DNA of 64,000 nt, taken from assembly GCF_035918095.1 (NCBI RefSeq), contig NZ_CP109137.1, positions 7,008,001 through 7,072,000 on the forward strand. Direction: 5' to 3'. Positions within the stretch are counted from its first letter, which is position 1. Every line of letters starts with the position of its first letter. Source of the stretch: Streptomyces sp. NBC_01750. GTDB lineage: Bacteria; Actinomycetota; Actinomycetes; Streptomycetales; Streptomycetaceae. A model generated the notes under the pieces. That model saw only the letters and a list, made by a program, of their open reading frames with translations, searched no databases and was not told the DNA's origin. Of this stretch, positions 1 to 10,607 are shown one piece after another. The position numbers were made by a program, and so were the translations under genes.

Positions 1-1826
1 TCGGGCGGCAGGTCCAGGGCGGAGAAGTTGTGGACAGCCGTGCGCAGCCGGCCCATGGTGGCCGCGGCGTGCAGCCCATGACCCACGACGTCGCCGACCA
101 CGAGCGCCACCCGGGCGCCGGGCAGCGGGATGATGTCGAACCAGTCACCGCCGACTCCGCCCACGCCGCCGAGCCCGGCCTGTGCGGGCCGGTACCGGTA
201 GGCGACGTCGATGGCGTTCTGCTCCGGCAGGCCCCGCGGCAGCAGGCTGCGCTGCAGGGTCACCGCCATGGCGTGCTCCCGCGTGTAGCGCCGGGCGTTG
301 TCGACGCTCACCGCGGCGCGGGCGACCAGCTCCTCGGCGAGCGACAGATCCTCGTCCTCGAACGCCTCGGGCTTCTCCGAGCGCCAGAACATCGCCACGC
401 CCAGAACGACGCCGCGGGCCCGCAGCGGAACGGCGATCATCGAGTGGATTCCGTACTCGACGACAAGCCTGTGGGCTCGTTCCGGATCCTGTTCCTGCCA
501 GCCGTGGAAGGCCGCCAGATCCGCCTCGAGGACCGGCTCTCCCGCGCCGATGCCGGAACCCAGCCGTGTGGAGGGTACGAAGTGGATCAGCTGGCCGAGC
601 GGGTAGAGCGCCGTGTCGTCCCGGAGGCCCTTGAAAGCTGTACGACGCATCATCTCCGGGGTGGCTCCGGCCGGCTCCTCGCCGCGCAGCACGGCCTCCA
701 CCACATCGACGGTGGCGAAGTCGGCGAAGCGGTCCGCGGCGAACTCCGCCAGTTCCTCGCACGTCCGCACCATGTCGAGCGTGGTGCCGATCTCCGTACC
801 GGCGTCGTACAGGAGCTTCAGGCGCCCGCGGGCCATGTCGGCCTTGCCGGAGAGCGCCTGCAGCTCGGTTGTGTCGCGCAGCGTCGCCACGCTGCCGGGC
901 GGCCCGCCGGCCTGGTCCGTCGAGCGCTGGTTGATGGCGAGCAGCCGCTCCCCGACCAGGTACACCTCGTCGTTGGCGATCCTGCCCGAGACCAGCAGCC
1001 GGGCGGTGATCGGATCCAGCCCGAGCTCGGTGACCGGGGCCCCTTCCACGTCCGCGGGCAGCTCGAGCAGCCGGCGCGCCTCGTCGTTGGCGAGGAGCAG
1101 CCGTCCGTCGCCGCCGACGATGAGCACTCCCTCGCGTACGGCATGCAGAACCGCGTCGTGGTGCTCGTACATCCGGGTCATCTCGGCAGGGCCCAGACCG
1201 CGGGTCTGGCGCCGCAGCCGCCTGCTGACGAGCGCCGTTCCGCCCGCGGTCACGACGAGCAGCGCGGCGGCCGCGCCGAACAGAAGCGGGAACTGATCTT
1301 GGACGACACTGCTGACATGCGAGATCGTGATCCCGGCCGAGACCAGACCGACGACCTTGCCGTGGCTGTCCTTGACGGGCACCACGGCCTGCACCAGAGG
1401 TCCGATGGTTCCGACGATCTTCTCGGTGACGACGCCGCCGGCCAGCGCAGGCTGTACGTTGCCGACGAACTTCTTCCCGATCCGGTCGGGCAGTGGGTGC
1501 GTGTAGCGGATTCCGTCGGTGCTCAGTACGACGATGAAGTCGACGCCGGACCGTTTGCGCGCCTGTTCGGCCAGGGGCTGCAGTACCGCGGTCGGGTTGG
1601 GACTCTCCAGGGCTGCCACGACGCCCGGTGAATGCGCGAATGTCTGGGCCACGGCGACGGACCGGTTGCGGGCCTCGCGTTCACTGTCGGACCGGGACTG
1701 CAGCACGAGCGCCGCCATGGCGGCGGCGACGAGCAACACCACGATCGCCACCTGCAGGAGAAAGACCTGACCGGCGACAGTTCGCATTCTGAGAACCGAG
1801 CGCGGGCGGCCGTAGCGTCCGGCCAT
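1..1826 (-). CDS. SpoIIE-type PP2C phosphatase with Cache, PAS and GAF sensors (3' end outside window)
   Basis: Membrane-anchored sensor phosphatase, probably acting on an anti-sigma-factor antagonist. Reading leftwards from the ATG at 1824-1826, the product has a membrane segment at about residues 18-43, an extracytoplasmic single-Cache-like region, a second membrane segment at about 181-201, a PAS region (about 215-320), a GAF region (about 340-500) and the start of a SpoIIE/PP2C domain with GGDWFD and VGDVVGHG metal-binding motifs. In-frame stops lie directly upstream and a GGAGGTG ribosome site is 12 bases before the ATG, so the start is firm. The catalytic domain runs off the window. The signal sensed cannot be told from sequence. 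Confidence 0.9.
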   Translation of the reverse strand, partial: MAGRYGRPRSVLRMRTVAGQVFLLQVAIVVLLVAAAMAALVLQSRSDSEREARNRSVAVAQTFAHSPGVVAALESPNPTAVLQPLAEQARKRSGVDFIVVLSTDGIRYTHPLPDRIGKKFVGNVQPALAGGVVTEKIVGTIGPLVQAVVPVKDSHGKVVGLVSAGITISHVSSVVQDQFPLLFGAAAALLVVTAGGTALVSRRLRRQTRGLGPAEMTRMYEHHDAVLHAVREGVLIVGGDGRLLLANDEARRLLELPADVEGAPVTELGLDPITARLLVSGRIANDEVYLVGERLLAINQRSTDQAGGPPGSVATLRDTTELQALSGKADMARGRLKLLYDAGTEIGTTLDMVRTCEELAEFAADRFADFATVDVVEAVLRGEEPAGATPEMMRRTAFKGLRDDTALYPLGQLIHFVPSTRLGSGIGAGEPVLEADLAAFHGWQEQDPERAHRLVVEYGIHSMIAVPLRARGVVLGVAMFWRSEKPEAFEDEDLSLAEELVARAAVSVDNARRYTREHAMAVTLQRSLLPRGLPEQNAIDVAYRYRPAQAGLGGVGGVGGDWFDIIPLPGARVALVVGDVVGHGLHAAATMGRLRTAVHNFSALDLPP

Positions 1827-2265
1827 GTGCTATTTCTACACCTCCGGCATGTGCTGGGCGATCCGCACACCGTAGATCGCAGGGGTCGCACACGCGAGAC
1901 TCCTGCCGCAATCAGCGGCTCGGGGCCGGGTTCCGGGTCGGGCGGATCATGACTCGGCAAGGTCGGCCGGAGCGCGGGCGGGCAGCGACTCCTGGGCCGC
2001 GTCCGCGGCGTCCGCCACCGCAATTCCTCTGCTGCTGACGGGAGTCGGTCGATGCCGGATGCGCCGCATCCGGCATCGACCGTCCGGACCGGCTGCGCAC
2101 CGTCCTCGCCCGGAGCCCCGGAGCCCCGGAGCCCGTCTGCGGGACATGTACATCACCTCGGCCCGCATCGGCCTCACCCGCCCGCACCCGGTTGCCGGGG
2201 CGGTGCTGGTGCTGCCGGATACGGGCCGAGGTCCGGTATGGCCGGTGCGGCTTTCGGCGGGACGC
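1827..2265. other. Intergenic region, no credible gene
   Basis: About 440 bases lie between two minus-strand genes. Only short overlapping frames without family resemblance occur here. The notable content is the perfect palindrome at 2047-2081. Confidence 0.6.
2047..2081. terminator. Perfect 17-bp inverted repeat, likely terminator of the FAD hydroxylase gene
   Basis: Arms at 2047-2063 and 2065-2081 are perfectly complementary around a single base, so the RNA folds into a very strong hairpin. It lies about 185 bases beyond the stop of the minus-strand hydroxylase. No T-run follows, as is usual in Streptomyces. A protein-binding operator is the alternative. Confidence 0.5.
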
Positions 2266-3903
2266 TCAGTCCCGGCACAGCAACTTCGTCATGACCTCGC
2301 GGACAGTGGCCTCCGGATCAGGCACCGCGTCCACCGACCGCCAGGCGACGAAGCCGTCCGGACGTACGAGCAGCGCACCTTCCGTCGTCGTACCGTGTGT
2401 CCCAGCCCAGTCGGACCTGCTGTCGGGCGTCAGGTCGGCGTCCGGTCCTGTACCGATCGTGTACGCGTCCAGCCGCACGGACAGCAGGTCGGCGACCTTC
2501 CTGGCCGCCGCCCGCCACGCCGTGCCCTCCGAGCTGAGCAGCACGAACGCCCGCTCGTAGAGGTCCAGCGTGGACAGCCGCTCACCGGATCTGACGACCC
2601 ACATGTGCGGGGACCGGGTGCCGGGCTCGCCCGTCAGCTGCATCCGCTCGGGCACCACCGGCCGTTCGGGGTCGGCACCCAGGACGGCGCCTCGGGGATA
2701 GCCGTAGCCCATGGCGACGTTGAGGATCCCGCCCTGCCGCCCGCCGCCCGGGGTGCCGGTGGGCGCGTAACCGGGGTGGCTGTGTTCGGCGGAACGGGCA
2801 GAAGCGCGCTCGCTCGTCGCGCGCGCCACCGGCAGCCGCTCGGCCTCGTACGTCGAGAGCAGTTCGGGCCCCGCCGCACCCTCCAGCACCGCCGCGAGCT
2901 TCCAGGCGAGGTTGTGCGCGTCCTGGATTCCGGTGTTGGAGCCGAAAGCTCCGGTCGGGGACATCTCGTGGGCCGAGTCGCCGGCGAGAAAGACCCGGCC
3001 GCAGGAGTACCTCTCGGCGACCCTTTCCGCGGCGTGCCACGGCGCCATACCGGTGATCTCAACATCCATACCCGATACGTCCGTTGCCCGGCGGATGTGC
3101 TCGATGCACCGCTCGTCGGTGAAGTCCTCGAGCGTCTCGCCCTGGTCCGGGTGCCACGGCGCGTGGAACACCCACTGCTCCTTGTTGTCCACCGGAAGCA
3201 GAGCGCCGCCCGTTTCGGGGTTGGTGAGGTAGCAGCAGATGAAGCGCCGGTCGCCCAGCGCTTCGGCGAGCCGCCGGGAACGGAAGGTGATGCTCACGTT
3301 GTGGAACAGGTCGCCGTGGCCCGTCTGGCCGATTCGGAGCTGCTCCCTGATGGGGCTGCGCGGCCCGTCGGCCGCGACGAGATAGTCGGCGCGCACGGTC
3401 GTGTGCTCGCCGGTCTCCCGGTTCTTCACCACCGCGCTCACGCCCGCCGCGTCCTGGTCGAACGTCATCAGTTCGGTGGAGAACCGCAGATCGCCGCCCT
3501 CCCTGCGGGCGCACGACAGCAGCACAGGTTCGAGGTCGTTCTGACTGCACAGGCACCAGCTGCTCGGGCTGAAGCGCCCGAGCGCGCCACCCGGGTCGAT
3601 CTCCTTGAACAGCCACTCCTGGTCGTCGCCCGTCAGCGATCCCGCTTGCAGAATGCCGTGGTTCTCCGCGAGAACCGATGCGGCCTGCCGGATCTCCGGC
3701 TCCGCCTCGGCACCGCGGAACAGCTCCATCGTCCTTACGTTGTTCCCGCGGCCGCGCGGGTGCTTCGAGGTTCCTGAGTGCTTCTCGATCAGCAGGTGAC
3801 TGATGCCGAGGCGACCCAGGAACAGTGAAGTGGACAGGCCCACCAGAGACCCGCCCACGATCAGGACCGGCACGCGGTGGTCGACGTTCTCTTCCATTTC
3901 CAT
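2266..3903 (-). CDS. whiE-ORFVIII: FAD-dependent aromatic hydroxylase of the spore-pigment locus (WhiE-ORFVIII type)
   Basis: Class A flavoprotein monooxygenase, 545 aa, predicted to hydroxylate the aromatic spore-pigment polyketide. It shows the FAD fold VGGSLVG at residues 16-22, an internal DG motif (VAADGPRSP) and the FAD-ribityl motif FLAGDSAHEMSPTG. The ATG at 3901-3903 was chosen because GGAG stands 6 bases before it; the open frame extends to 4125 but without a conserved N-terminal sequence. As in S. coelicolor whiE, it is transcribed divergently from the rest of the pigment operon. A start 6 bases further in (3897) is also possible. Confidence 0.88.
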   Translation of the reverse strand: MEMEENVDHRVPVLIVGGSLVGLSTSLFLGRLGISHLLIEKHSGTSKHPRGRGNNVRTMELFRGAEAEPEIRQAASVLAENHGILQAGSLTGDDQEWLFKEIDPGGALGRFSPSSWCLCSQNDLEPVLLSCARREGGDLRFSTELMTFDQDAAGVSAVVKNRETGEHTTVRADYLVAADGPRSPIREQLRIGQTGHGDLFHNVSITFRSRRLAEALGDRRFICCYLTNPETGGALLPVDNKEQWVFHAPWHPDQGETLEDFTDERCIEHIRRATDVSGMDVEITGMAPWHAAERVAERYSCGRVFLAGDSAHEMSPTGAFGSNTGIQDAHNLAWKLAAVLEGAAGPELLSTYEAERLPVARATSERASARSAEHSHPGYAPTGTPGGGRQGGILNVAMGYGYPRGAVLGADPERPVVPERMQLTGEPGTRSPHMWVVRSGERLSTLDLYERAFVLLSSEGTAWRAAARKVADLLSVRLDAYTIGTGPDADLTPDSRSDWAGTHGTTTEGALLVRPDGFVAWRSVDAVPDPEATVREVMTKLLCRD

Positions 3904-4164
3904 CAGTTGCTCCAGCTCCTGCCGCCCTAGGGGGATGGAACTTTCATGCCCTTTACCGGAGCCGTTTGCTCGCCCATTCACCCGCATGGTTCTCAGCTCT
4001 CGCGCCAGTCGTAGTACCGGACCACGATCAGTTGCGGGAGCGCCCCCCAACGCGTGGGGGGCGGACCGTCCGTATCCGCAGGGTGGTTGACCCGGCGGAT
4101 TCCACCGACGACGGACGAGGTCCACGCGAAGTGGCGGCCACGCTGTCGCAAAGGAGAGTGAAAG
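3904..4164. promoter_or_regulatory. Divergent promoter region of the whiE locus
   Basis: This 260-base gap separates the divergent hydroxylase and ORFI genes, so both promoters should lie here. In the known whiE locus both are switched on late in sporulation. I cannot assign -10/-35 boxes with confidence. AAGGAG stands 10 bases before the ORFI start. Confidence 0.6.
4041..4063. repeat. GC-rich 9-bp perfect inverted repeat in the whiE divergent region
   Basis: CGCCCCCCA at 4041-4049 pairs perfectly with TGGGGGGCG at 4055-4063 around a 5-base loop, about 100 bases upstream of the ORFI start. It may be an operator, an RNA hairpin in the leader of the pigment operon, or a barrier between the divergent promoters. 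Confidence 0.55.
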
Positions 4165-5289
4165 ATGACAACCCTGTCGGAACGGACTTCACAGTCCGCC
4201 TTCGACGGCTCCAGGCTTCGGGTCGTCCTGCTGTTGGACCTTCATGACGGTGCCCAGAACCAGTTCCTGGAGGCGTACGAGCACCTGCGCAACCAGGTGG
4301 CGTCGATCCCGGGTCACATCAGCGACCAGCTCTGCCAGTCGATCGAGAACCCGTCGCAGTGGCTCATCACCAGTGAATGGGAGAGCGCACCGCCCTTCCT
4401 GGCCTGGGTGAACAGTGAGGAGCACGTCGCGACTGTCCAGCCGCTGCACAACTGCGTGCGTGACACGCGGTCGCTGCGGTTCAGCATTCTGCGGGAGACC
4501 GAAGGGATGGCCGGCGGTGCCCCTGAGCAGCTCAGGGGCGGGCTCCAGGCCTCGCCCAGGCTCGGGGACGGCGTGGTCCGCCACGCGCTGACCTTCACCG
4601 TCAAGCCGGGCAGCGAGAAGGAAGTCGCGAAGATCCTCGCCGGCTACACCTCCCCGGCCGCCCAGGTCGACGAGAACACCCGGCTGCGCCGTACCTCGCT
4701 CTTCATGCACGGCAACCGCGTCGTGCGTGCCATCGAGGTGCAGGGAGACCTTCTCGCGGCACTGCGCTACGTGGCCCGCCAGCCCGAGGTGAGGAAGGTG
4801 GAGGAGGAAATCAACCCGTATCTGGAGCAGGACCGGGACCTGGACGATCAGGACTCCGCCCGGATGTTCTTCACCCGGGCGGCCCTCCCGGCGGTCCACC
4901 ACGTGGCAGCCGACGGGCCCGCGCCCGCCGACGTGCAACGGCACGCGCTGTTCTACCAGGCCAAGGAGGGCTGCGGGATGACCCTGGCCCGGATGCTTGC
5001 CAAGCAGGCCGAGGCGGCGGCCGACGACCCCACGACCCCCATCGCGAGCAGCACCATTTTCCAGCGCGACGACGTCGTGGTCCGGCTCATCGACATGAGC
5101 GGCGCGCTCGACGCGCGGCCCGATCTGGCGCTCGGCATCAGTGGCGCCCGGAAGGCAGCCACGCTCACCCGTCTGCTCGCCACCGGAGACGACGGCGTAC
5201 CGACCACCGACGAGGAGTTCTCCCGCTTCCTCGCCCGCTCCGACATGCGCCTGATCACGGACCGGTGCGCCTCGTCGGAAGAATCCTGA
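4165..5289 (+). CDS. whiE-ORFI: SchA/CurD-domain protein (WhiE-ORFI type)
   Basis: First gene of the pigment operon, 374 aa. The N-terminal part (about residues 17-110) resembles antibiotic-biosynthesis-monooxygenase ferredoxin-like folds. Two further related blocks (about 135-230 and 260-355) match the SchA/CurD family named after the S. halstedii and S. curacoi spore-pigment genes. Its exact catalytic role is not established; a monooxygenase or cyclase-assisting role is usual speculation. The ribosome site AAGGAGAG precedes the ATG. It is followed by the cupin gene after 69 bases. Confidence 0.85.
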   Translation: MTTLSERTSQSAFDGSRLRVVLLLDLHDGAQNQFLEAYEHLRNQVASIPGHISDQLCQSIENPSQWLITSEWESAPPFLAWVNSEEHVATVQPLHNCVRDTRSLRFSILRETEGMAGGAPEQLRGGLQASPRLGDGVVRHALTFTVKPGSEKEVAKILAGYTSPAAQVDENTRLRRTSLFMHGNRVVRAIEVQGDLLAALRYVARQPEVRKVEEEINPYLEQDRDLDDQDSARMFFTRAALPAVHHVAADGPAPADVQRHALFYQAKEGCGMTLARMLAKQAEAAADDPTTPIASSTIFQRDDVVVRLIDMSGALDARPDLALGISGARKAATLTRLLATGDDGVPTTDEEFSRFLARSDMRLITDRCASSEES

Positions 5290-5358
5290 CCCGATTGTCC
5301 GGCCCATCCAGCCACGCGGCCAAGGCCGTCGGGGGCAACGCACCTGGAGGAAGCAGTC

Positions 5359-5793
5359 ATGACCACGCACCGCCCACGCATCGTGGACCTCAGCGAGACC
5401 CAGCCCAACCGCAGGCGCGGAGGCGACCTGCGCGCCATGCTCACCCCGACCGCGGTGGGTGCCACCAGCGGCTTCATGGGGCTGGCCATCGTGCAGCCCG
5501 GTGAGCGCATCGGGGAGCACTACCACCCGTACTCCGAGGAGTTCGTCTACGTCGTCAGCGGGCTCCTCGAGGTGGACCTGGACGGGGAGACGCATGAGAT
5601 GCGGCCCGATCAGGGCCTCATGATCCCGCTGAACGTGCGCCACCGGTTCCGCAACGTCGGCCGCGAGGAGGCCCGCATGGTCTTCCACCTCGGTCCGCTC
5701 GCCCCGAGCCCGGAGCTCGGGCATGTCGACACCGAGGTCACCGAAGACGCCGAGCAGGGCCTGCCGCCGGAACGGACTGGGGCGGTGTCATGA
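5359..5793 (+). CDS. whiE-ORFII: Cupin-domain protein (WhiE-ORFII type)
   Basis: Single-domain cupin of 144 aa, the conserved second gene of spore-pigment operons. The metal-binding cupin signature is visible as [16 protein letters not shown] and, further on, [10 protein letters not shown]. It is presumed to help shape or oxidise the polyketide, but no reaction is proven for the family. GGAGGAAGC lies before the ATG, and the stop overlaps the KS-alpha start by ATGA, so translation is coupled. Confidence 0.85.
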   Translation: MTTHRPRIVDLSETQPNRRRGGDLRAMLTPTAVGATSGFMGLAIVQPGERIGEHYHPYSEEFVYVVSGLLEVDLDGETHEMRPDQGLMIPLNVRHRFRNVGREEARMVFHLGPLAPSPELGHVDTEVTEDAEQGLPPERTGAVS

Positions 5794-7058
5794 ACCGGCG
5801 GGTGGCGGTCACCGGGGTCGGTATCGTCGCCCCCGGCGGAGTCGGCGCCACGGCGTTCTGGGACCTGCTCTCGAACGGCCGTACCGCGACGCGGGGCATC
5901 ACCCTCTTCAACCCGGAGGGCTTCCGCTCCCGTATCGCCGCCGAGGTCGACTTCGACCCGGCGGCCCATGGTCTCGACGAGGACCAGGTGGCGCGCTCCG
6001 ACCGGTACATCCAGTTCGCGCTGGTGGCCGCCCGGGAGGCCGTACGCGACGCCGGTCTCGACCCCGAGAAGGAGGACCCCTGGCGCATCGGGGTGTCGCT
6101 GGGCACCGCGGTCGGCGGCACCACACGTCTCGAGCACGACTACGTCGCCGTCAGCGAGAGCGGCACCTACTGGGACGTGGACCACCACCCGGCCGGACCT
6201 CATCTGCAGCGCGCGTTCTCGCCCAGCTCACTCGCCTCCGCGGTGGCCGAGCAGGTCGGTGCCCATGGCCCGGTGCAGACCGTCTCGACGGGCTGTACCT
6301 CCGGACTCGACGCCATCGGCTACGCCTTCCACGCCATCGAGGAGGGCAGGCTCGACGTCTGCATAGCCGGTGCGTCGGACTCACCCATCTCGCCCATCAC
6401 CGTGGCGTGCTTCGACGCGATCAAGGCCACCTCGCCGAACAACGACGACCCGGCCCACGCCTCCCGGCCGTTCGACGCCAACCGGGACGGGTTTGTCATG
6501 GGCGAGGGCGGCGCCGTTCTCGTCCTGGAGGACCTGGAGCACGCTCGCGCCCGCGGCGCCACGGTGTACTGCGAGATCGGGGGCTACGCCACCTTCGGCA
6601 ACGCCTACCACATGACCGGGCTGACCCCCGAGGGACTGGAGATGGCCCAGGCCATCAACACGGCCCTCGACCACGCCCGTATCGACCGCGCGCAGATCGA
6701 CTACGTCAACGCACACGGCTCCGGCACCAAACAGAACGACCGGCACGAGACGGCCGCGGTGAAGCGCTCACTGGGCGACCACGCCTTCAAAACACCCATG
6801 AGCTCCATCAAATCCATGGTGGGCCACTCGCTGGGCGCCATCGGCGCGATCGAACTCGTCGCCTGCGTCCTGGCCATGTCCCACCAGGTGGTGCCGCCGA
6901 CGGCGAACTACGAGACCCCAGACCCCGAGTGCGACCTGGACTATGTGCCGCTCACCGCCCGCCCACGGAAGCTGCACAGCGTGCTTTCGGTGGGCAGCGG
7001 GTTCGGCGGATTCCAGTCCGCGGTCGTCATGACCAGACCAAGTGGGAGGACGCTATGA
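5790..7058 (+). CDS. whiE-ORFIII: Spore-pigment type II PKS ketosynthase alpha
   Basis: Ketosynthase of the minimal type II PKS, 422 aa, condensing malonyl-ACP units into the pigment's poly-beta-ketone. The catalytic Cys169 sits in [11 protein letters not shown], the same position as in the actinorhodin KS; the catalytic histidines lie in [11 protein letters not shown] and [10 protein letters not shown]. It overlaps the cupin gene upstream and the KS-beta gene downstream by 4 bases each, so the alpha and beta subunits should be made in equal amounts. Confidence 0.95.
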   Translation: MNRRVAVTGVGIVAPGGVGATAFWDLLSNGRTATRGITLFNPEGFRSRIAAEVDFDPAAHGLDEDQVARSDRYIQFALVAAREAVRDAGLDPEKEDPWRIGVSLGTAVGGTTRLEHDYVAVSESGTYWDVDHHPAGPHLQRAFSPSSLASAVAEQVGAHGPVQTVSTGCTSGLDAIGYAFHAIEEGRLDVCIAGASDSPISPITVACFDAIKATSPNNDDPAHASRPFDANRDGFVMGEGGAVLVLEDLEHARARGATVYCEIGGYATFGNAYHMTGLTPEGLEMAQAINTALDHARIDRAQIDYVNAHGSGTKQNDRHETAAVKRSLGDHAFKTPMSSIKSMVGHSLGAIGAIELVACVLAMSHQVVPPTANYETPDPECDLDYVPLTARPRKLHSVLSVGSGFGGFQSAVVMTRPSGRTL

Positions 7059-8305
7059 GCTCCCGGCAGGATCGGCACACGGTCGTCACCGGCATCGGTG
7101 TCATAGCCCCCAACGGGGCCGGCACCGAGGCCTTCTGGAAGTCGACCCAGGAGGGCATCAGCGTCCTCGACCGCGTCACCCGCGAGGGCTGCGAGCATTT
7201 GCCGCTCCGAGTCGCCGGCGAGGTCCGCGACTTCGACCCGGCCGCGCTGATAGAGGAGCGCTACCTCGTTCAGACGGACCGGTTCACGCACTTCGCGATG
7301 GCTGCGGCCGATCTCGCCATGGAAGACGCCCGGCTCGGCCGCGGCGACTACGAAGGCTCGCCCTTCGCCGTCGGTGTGGTGACCGCGGCGGGCTCCGGCG
7401 GTGGCGAGTTCGGACAGCGCGAACTGCAGCGGTTGTGGGGACAGGGTTCCCGCTTCGTCGGTCCGTACCAGTCCATCGCCTGGTTCTACGCCGCCAGCAC
7501 CGGCCAGATATCGATCCGGGGCGGCTTCAAGGGACCGTGCGGCGTCGTGGCCAGCGACGAGGCGGGCGGGCTCGACGCGCTCGCGCACGCCGCCGGTGCC
7601 ATCCGCCGCGGCACCGACGCCGTCGTGGTCGGTGCCGCGGAGGCCCCGCTGGCGCCCTACTCGGTCGTCTGCCAGCTGGGGTACCAGGATCTGAGCACCG
7701 GTGAGGAACCGGACCGCGCCTACCGGCCGTTCACCTCCGACGCCTGTGGCTTCGTGCCCGCCGAAGGCGGCGCGATGCTCGTGGTCGAGGAGGAGACGGC
7801 GGCCCGCCGCCGAGGGGCCCGGGTCCGCGCCCGGGTGGCCGGGCATGCCGCGACCTTCACCGGACCGTCGCGGTGGGCGGAGTCCCGGGAGGGGCTGGCT
7901 CAGGCGATCCGTGGCGCCCTGCGGGAAGCCGAGTGTGCGCCGGAGGAGATCGATGTGGTCTTCGCGGACGCGCTCGGCGTACCGGAAGCCGACCGTGCCG
8001 AGGCGATGGCGATAGCCGACGCGCTCGGCGCACACGGCAGCAAGGTGCCGGTGACGGCACCCAAGACCGGTACCGGCCGGGCCTACTGCGGCGGACCCGT
8101 GCTCGACACGGCCGCCGCCGTGCTGGCCATGGAGCGCGACCTCATACCTCCCACGCCCAATGTCTTCGACGTGTGCCACGACCTCGATGTCGTGACCGGC
8201 CGGGCACGACCCGCTCAGCTGCGGACTGCGCTGGTGCTGAGCCGCGGGCTCATGGGCTCGAACGCGGCGCTGGTGCTGCGGCACGCCACCGAAAACCCCT
8301 CATGA
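7055..8305 (+). CDS. whiE-ORFIV: Spore-pigment ketosynthase beta (chain length factor)
   Basis: KS-beta partner, 416 aa, which sets the chain length in the KS heterodimer. The residue aligned with the catalytic Cys169 of the alpha subunit is Glu ([10 protein letters not shown]) instead of cysteine, so it cannot form the acyl-enzyme. Most chain length factors carry Gln here. The ATG at 7055 follows GGGAGGA and overlaps the alpha stop. A much longer open frame begins at 5723, but its first part is only the shadow of the alpha gene. Confidence 0.94.
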   Translation: MSSRQDRHTVVTGIGVIAPNGAGTEAFWKSTQEGISVLDRVTREGCEHLPLRVAGEVRDFDPAALIEERYLVQTDRFTHFAMAAADLAMEDARLGRGDYEGSPFAVGVVTAAGSGGGEFGQRELQRLWGQGSRFVGPYQSIAWFYAASTGQISIRGGFKGPCGVVASDEAGGLDALAHAAGAIRRGTDAVVVGAAEAPLAPYSVVCQLGYQDLSTGEEPDRAYRPFTSDACGFVPAEGGAMLVVEEETAARRRGARVRARVAGHAATFTGPSRWAESREGLAQAIRGALREAECAPEEIDVVFADALGVPEADRAEAMAIADALGAHGSKVPVTAPKTGTGRAYCGGPVLDTAAAVLAMERDLIPPTPNVFDVCHDLDVVTGRARPAQLRTALVLSRGLMGSNAALVLRHATENPS

Positions 8306-8320
8306 GAAGGAGAGTCACTC

Positions 8321-9056
<736 letters not shown>

Positions 9057-9083
9057 GCCCGGGCAAGGAAAGGGAGCCTCCCG

Positions 9084-9416
9084 ATGCACCAAGCTCTGAT
9101 CGTCGCCCGTATGGCGCCGGATTCGGCCCCGGACATCGCCAAGCTGTTCGCGGCCTCCGACGCCGGCGAACTTCCGCACCTCGTCGGCGTCAGCCGCCGC
9201 AGCCTGTTCCAGTTCGGCGATGTGTACATGCACCTGATCGAGTCCGAGAAGCCGCCCGGACCCGAGATCGCGAAGGTGACTGACCACCCGGCCTTCCAGG
9301 ACATCAGCGACCGGCTCATGGCCTTCGTCAGCCCGTACGACCCTGAGACCTGGCGGACCCCGAAGGACGCGATGGCCCACCAGTTCTACCGGTGGGAGCG
9401 CGACAGCACCACATGA
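9084..9416 (+). CDS. whiE-ORFVII: TcmI-family polyketide cyclase (WhiE-ORFVII type)
   Basis: Small ferredoxin-like cyclase of 110 aa, expected to close a later ring of the pigment. The N-terminal sequence with ARMAPDSAPDIAKLFAASD and the GVSRRSLFQFGDVYMHLIE strand match the TcmI family. It is the last gene of the operon, preceded by AAAGGGAG and followed at once by a hairpin terminator. Confidence 0.9.
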   Translation: MHQALIVARMAPDSAPDIAKLFAASDAGELPHLVGVSRRSLFQFGDVYMHLIESEKPPGPEIAKVTDHPAFQDISDRLMAFVSPYDPETWRTPKDAMAHQFYRWERDSTT

Positions 9417-9427
9417 GGACATGCGAA

Positions 9428-9464
9428 CGCCCCGAGTCCGGGCCGAGAGGCCGGGCTCGGGGCG
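9428..9464 (+). terminator. Hairpin terminator after the whiE operon
   Basis: Arms 9428-9441 and 9451-9464 form a 14-bp stem (one G-U pair) with a 9-base loop, beginning 12 bases after the cyclase stop. It lies between convergent genes and could serve both strands. Confidence 0.8.
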
Positions 9465-9516
9465 CTGTTGCGGATGTTCGTCGTTACGGGTGCCGAGGTG
9501 CGTGGAGCGAGACCGG

Positions 9517-10575
9517 TCACCCGGGGACGGTGCACTCGAACGCGTGGAGATACGGGTTGACCGGGCGGATCTCGCCGATGAGCAGGCCCGCCTTCGTCAC
9601 TCTGTGCACCAGGCTCTCCTTGGTGTGCTTCGCGCCGCCGACGTTGAGCAGCAGAAGCAGATCCATGGCGGTGGTGAACTTCATCGAGGGAGTGTCGTCC
9701 ACGAGGTTCTCGATGACCACGACCCGTGCCCCCGGCCGCGCCGCCGCGACGATGTTCCCCAGAGTTCTGCGGGTGCTCTCGTCGTCCCACTCCAGGATGT
9801 TCTTGATGATGTAGAGATCGGCCTCGACCGGGATGTCCTGGCGGCAGTCCCCTGGGACAATACGGACCCGGTCCGCGAGCGCACCCCCTTCACGCAGCCG
9901 GGGATCCGCCTTCGCGACCACGTCGGGCAGATCGAGCAGCGTGCCCCGGACGGCCGGATGCTTCTCCAGCAGACTCGCGAGCACATGCCCCTGGCCGCCG
10001 CCGATGTCCGCGACGACGGAGATCCCGGTCAGGTCGAGGAGCTCGGCGACTTCCAGTGCCGACTGCCTGCTGGACGTGGTCATGGCCCGGTTGAAGACAT
10101 GGGCCGACTCGTGCGCGTCCTGGTGCAGGTACTCGAAGAACCCCTTGCCGTACAGCTCGTGGAAGACGCTTCCGCCGGAACGCACGGCCTCGTCGAGCCG
10201 GGGCCAGGCGTCCCAGGTCCACGGCTCTGTGCACCACAGGGCGATGTACCGCAGGCTGTTCGGATCGTCGTCGCGCAGCATCAGCGACATGTCCGTGTGG
10301 GCGAACGTCCCGTCCTCGGTCTCGACGAAGATGCCGTAGCAGGACAGGGTGCGCAGCAGCCGGCGCAGCGACCTGGCATCGGAGTCCACCGCGGTCGCGA
10401 GCTGCTCCGCGGTGGCGGGCGCATCGCCGAGCGCGTCGGCCACCCCCAGCCGGGCGGCCGCGCGTACGGCGGCGGCGCACGCCGCCCCGAAGACAAGCTC
10501 CCGCAGCCGCATGGCGGGCGGGGGAGTGGACACGAAAGTGTCGGTGGTGACGGGGTTGGGACTTACGGTGGTCAT
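9517..10575 (-). CDS. O-methyltransferase, probably of the spore pigment
   Basis: SAM-dependent methyltransferase of 352 aa with a winged-helix dimerisation domain in the first 100 or so residues and a class I SAM domain whose glycine motif is VVADIGGGQGH. This is the TcmO/hydroxyneurosporene-type family common around aromatic polyketide loci. The start at 10575 was chosen over 10641 because GAGG precedes it and the extra residues are not family-like. It converges on the whiE operon, so methylation of a pigment hydroxyl is the likely role (inference). Confidence 0.85.
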   Translation of the reverse strand: MTTVSPNPVTTDTFVSTPPPAMRLRELVFGAACAAAVRAAARLGVADALGDAPATAEQLATAVDSDARSLRRLLRTLSCYGIFVETEDGTFAHTDMSLMLRDDDPNSLRYIALWCTEPWTWDAWPRLDEAVRSGGSVFHELYGKGFFEYLHQDAHESAHVFNRAMTTSSRQSALEVAELLDLTGISVVADIGGGQGHVLASLLEKHPAVRGTLLDLPDVVAKADPRLREGGALADRVRIVPGDCRQDIPVEADLYIIKNILEWDDESTRRTLGNIVAAARPGARVVVIENLVDDTPSMKFTTAMDLLLLLNVGGAKHTKESLVHRVTKAGLLIGEIRPVNPYLHAFECTVPG

Positions 10576-10607
10576 ACCGCCTCGATTCTCCTGGGGAGGG
10601 GGAACAC

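Noticed and set aside
30..1631. Plus-strand open frame of 533 codons
   Set aside because: It is antisense to the SpoIIE-type phosphatase, whose own frame has recognisable Cache, PAS, GAF and PP2C motifs; the plus frame has no family likeness.
4189..5724. Minus-strand open frame of 511 codons
   Set aside because: It is a high-GC shadow of the SchA/CurD and cupin genes and lacks any known motif.
6941..8284. Minus-strand open frame of 447 codons
   Set aside because: It is antisense to the KS-beta gene, with low-complexity Gly/Arg/Ala composition.
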